Program-made: the position numbers and the translations under genes | Assembly: GCA_036365145.1 (NCBI GenBank) | Contig: JAEOAD010000048.1 | Span: forward strand, 13,750,501 to 13,814,500 | DNA length: 64,000 nt | From: Orientallactaga sibirica | Taxonomy: Eukaryota > Chordata > Mammalia > Rodentia > Dipodidae | Direction: 5' to 3' | The notes under the pieces: model-generated | Told to the model about the DNA's origin: nothing | Database searches by the model: none | The model's input: the letters and a program-made list of their open reading frames with translations, nothing else | In this document: in pieces, positions 62,869-64,000 of the stretch | Layout of the letters: each line of letters starts with the position of its first letter | Numbering within the stretch: position 1 is the first letter of the stretch

Positions 62869-64000
62869 AATGATGGAGTGAGCAGATCCTCTGACTAGAT
62901 ACTCCGTGTAACACTGCCATCCTATTTTTAATAAAACTGTGACCTCATGTAAGGGAAGAGGTCTCACATTTACTGCCCTCAATTTTCTCCCACCAAAATT
63001 CTTTTTAAACACTTGCTCCGCTCTGCTCTACTCCAACCTGCTCTATTTCCCAAACAATTGTTGGCTTCCCCGCAGCAGTCTCACAGTGACAAATAAGTTG
63101 AAGCTGTGATAACAATTCAAACCCCAGCCTTAGGGAGAACACTCCGCACCAAAGCAATAACACTGCCTACTCTGAACAGCCCTAATGGCTCTGTATTTGC
63201 CTCCTCCCCTGCCTACTCCTGGGATGGGGTGGAATACTCCTGAGTCAACAGGAACCACCGCATTGTGAGGCAGCATGATTTTTTTCTTCATTCTCAGAAA
63301 ATAATCTGCTCTTCGAGCTATGTACATCAGGGGAACAGATACCACATGTAAGAGTAATAACTCCCCCCACAGCATCTATAAGCAACCTTCCAGTAGCAGT
63401 CAATGGTACTTGGCGTCCCCTGCATTCTTCTAAAGCCATGTCCTTTTTGTGCTTCCAGCACTTTGTCAATGTCTTCATTTTATACGTTTCTACAAAAGAT
63501 AGGCCATGTGCGATCAATGAGGGACAGGGCCGGGAGAGCTTGTGGTAACACCTCTGCCTGGCACATGTGTACTTACGTGTTCAAAAGCACACTTTGAAGA
63601 TGTTCACAAGCATTTTGGAAATGTAGTATGCCCAGAAATACCTACATGTGTAGAGTTTAACAACATGCTTTTAAAGAAGTAAAAGTAATTTTATTATACA
63701 ATAGAGTTTCTGTAGTCCATGATTCTCAGGAAATAGTTGTCCAAGTGGGAAGAAATCCAAATGAGAAGAAACCAGCTGTTCTTTATCTATGTAATCACAG
63801 GAAATCTCTTCATAGCTTAGTATGGAAAGAGTCATATTGTGTATGCTATATCATGCCACCACAGAATCAGAGGGAATATTGACCAAGAAATGATCTATGT
63901 TCAGATCAATATTTCAACTGAAAATAATGTTCTCATTTGCTGTAATAGTGCAAACCAGTGAGTGGAGTCAATGGGTAAATCCCAGATGTTCCTATAAAAT
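62869..64000. other. Intronic stretch, nothing recognised
   Basis: Open frames near 63130-63517 on the minus strand do not resemble MTUS2 and lack phased splice sites. Confidence 0.45.

Larger units (their letters stand above)
55234..64000 (-). other. MTUS2: Upstream MTUS2 intron (partial)
   Basis: The stretch ends, in gene sense, at the acceptor CTACACAG of the exon at 55135-55233. No minus-strand open stretch here resembles the preceding Ser/Pro-rich MTUS2 sequence, so it is read as intron. It carries an ORR1-like LTR with internal sequence, MIR remnants and a few SINEs. Confidence 0.7.

Overview
The window is mammalian nuclear DNA, almost certainly from a rodent. It is packed with rodent retroelements: about fifty copies of a tRNA-derived, B2-like SINE, about fifteen B1 (7SL-derived) copies, a few B4/RSINE-like copies, MIR remnants, LINE-1 pieces with rodent-type 3' ends, and many ORR1/MT/MST-like MaLR LTRs. 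The B2-like SINE starts with a tRNA-like head (A box TGGCTTAGCGG, B box GGTTCGATTCC). It has a fixed body and ends in a (CT)n run followed by AAATAAATAAA. Its body is not the mouse or rat B2 sequence, and together with the B1 variant it suggests a jerboa-like (dipodoid) rodent. That species call is from memory of such repeats and is only moderately certain.

Gene content is sparse. I recognise one gene, on the minus strand: MTUS2 (microtubule-associated scaffold protein 2; TIP150 / cardiac zipper). Two consecutive coding exons are present, at 55135-55233 and 36177-36388. Both have consensus splice sites, they join in phase across an 18.7-kb intron, and they encode the basic linker and the start of the C-terminal coiled coil. 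The rest of the window is this intron, part of the upstream intron (55234-64000) and, by inference, the large downstream intron (1-36176). I found no tRNA or rRNA gene, CRISPR array, operon or other protein-coding gene. Nearly all open frames come from SINE, LTR or microsatellite sequence.

Layout. 1-2.3 kb: minus-strand LINE-1 debris broken by SINEs. 3-9.7 kb: SINE-rich, many copies with clear target-site duplications. 9.9-12.5 kb: SINE-poor interval with a perfect 46-bp tandem duplication. 12.5-23 kb: SINEs, B1s, LINE-1 pieces and microsatellites, with two CTCF-like motifs near 19.3 kb. 23-24.5 kb: repeat-free. 24.5-25.3 kb: an LTR holding a B1 that holds a SINE. 26.86 kb: a full-consensus CTCF core. 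28.4-34.0 kb: a recent, about 99% identical tandem duplication of 2.82 kb, which itself contains an older duplicated block. 34-35.3 kb: LINE-1 3' end with nested SINEs. 36.2-36.4 kb: MTUS2 exon. 41.6-42.9 kb: serial SINE insertions at one short target plus a 177-bp tandem duplication. 43.3-44 kb: minus-strand LINE-1 ORF2 remnant. 46.5-47.4 kb: LTR split by about 500 bp of nearly pure pyrimidine. 49.0-49.7 kb: LTR within LTR. 55.1-55.2 kb: MTUS2 exon. 56.5-57.2 kb: MaLR LTR with a tRNA-Leu primer-binding site. 57.6-59 kb: MIR remnants. 61.7-62.3 kb: an LTR inserted inside a SINE.

No novel molecular system is evident. The best leads are structural: the recent tandem duplication, the CTCF motifs (one standalone, several carried by a longer SINE subfamily), and the reused insertion target at 41.6-42.9 kb. 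Family names rest on remembered consensus sequences, not on a database search.
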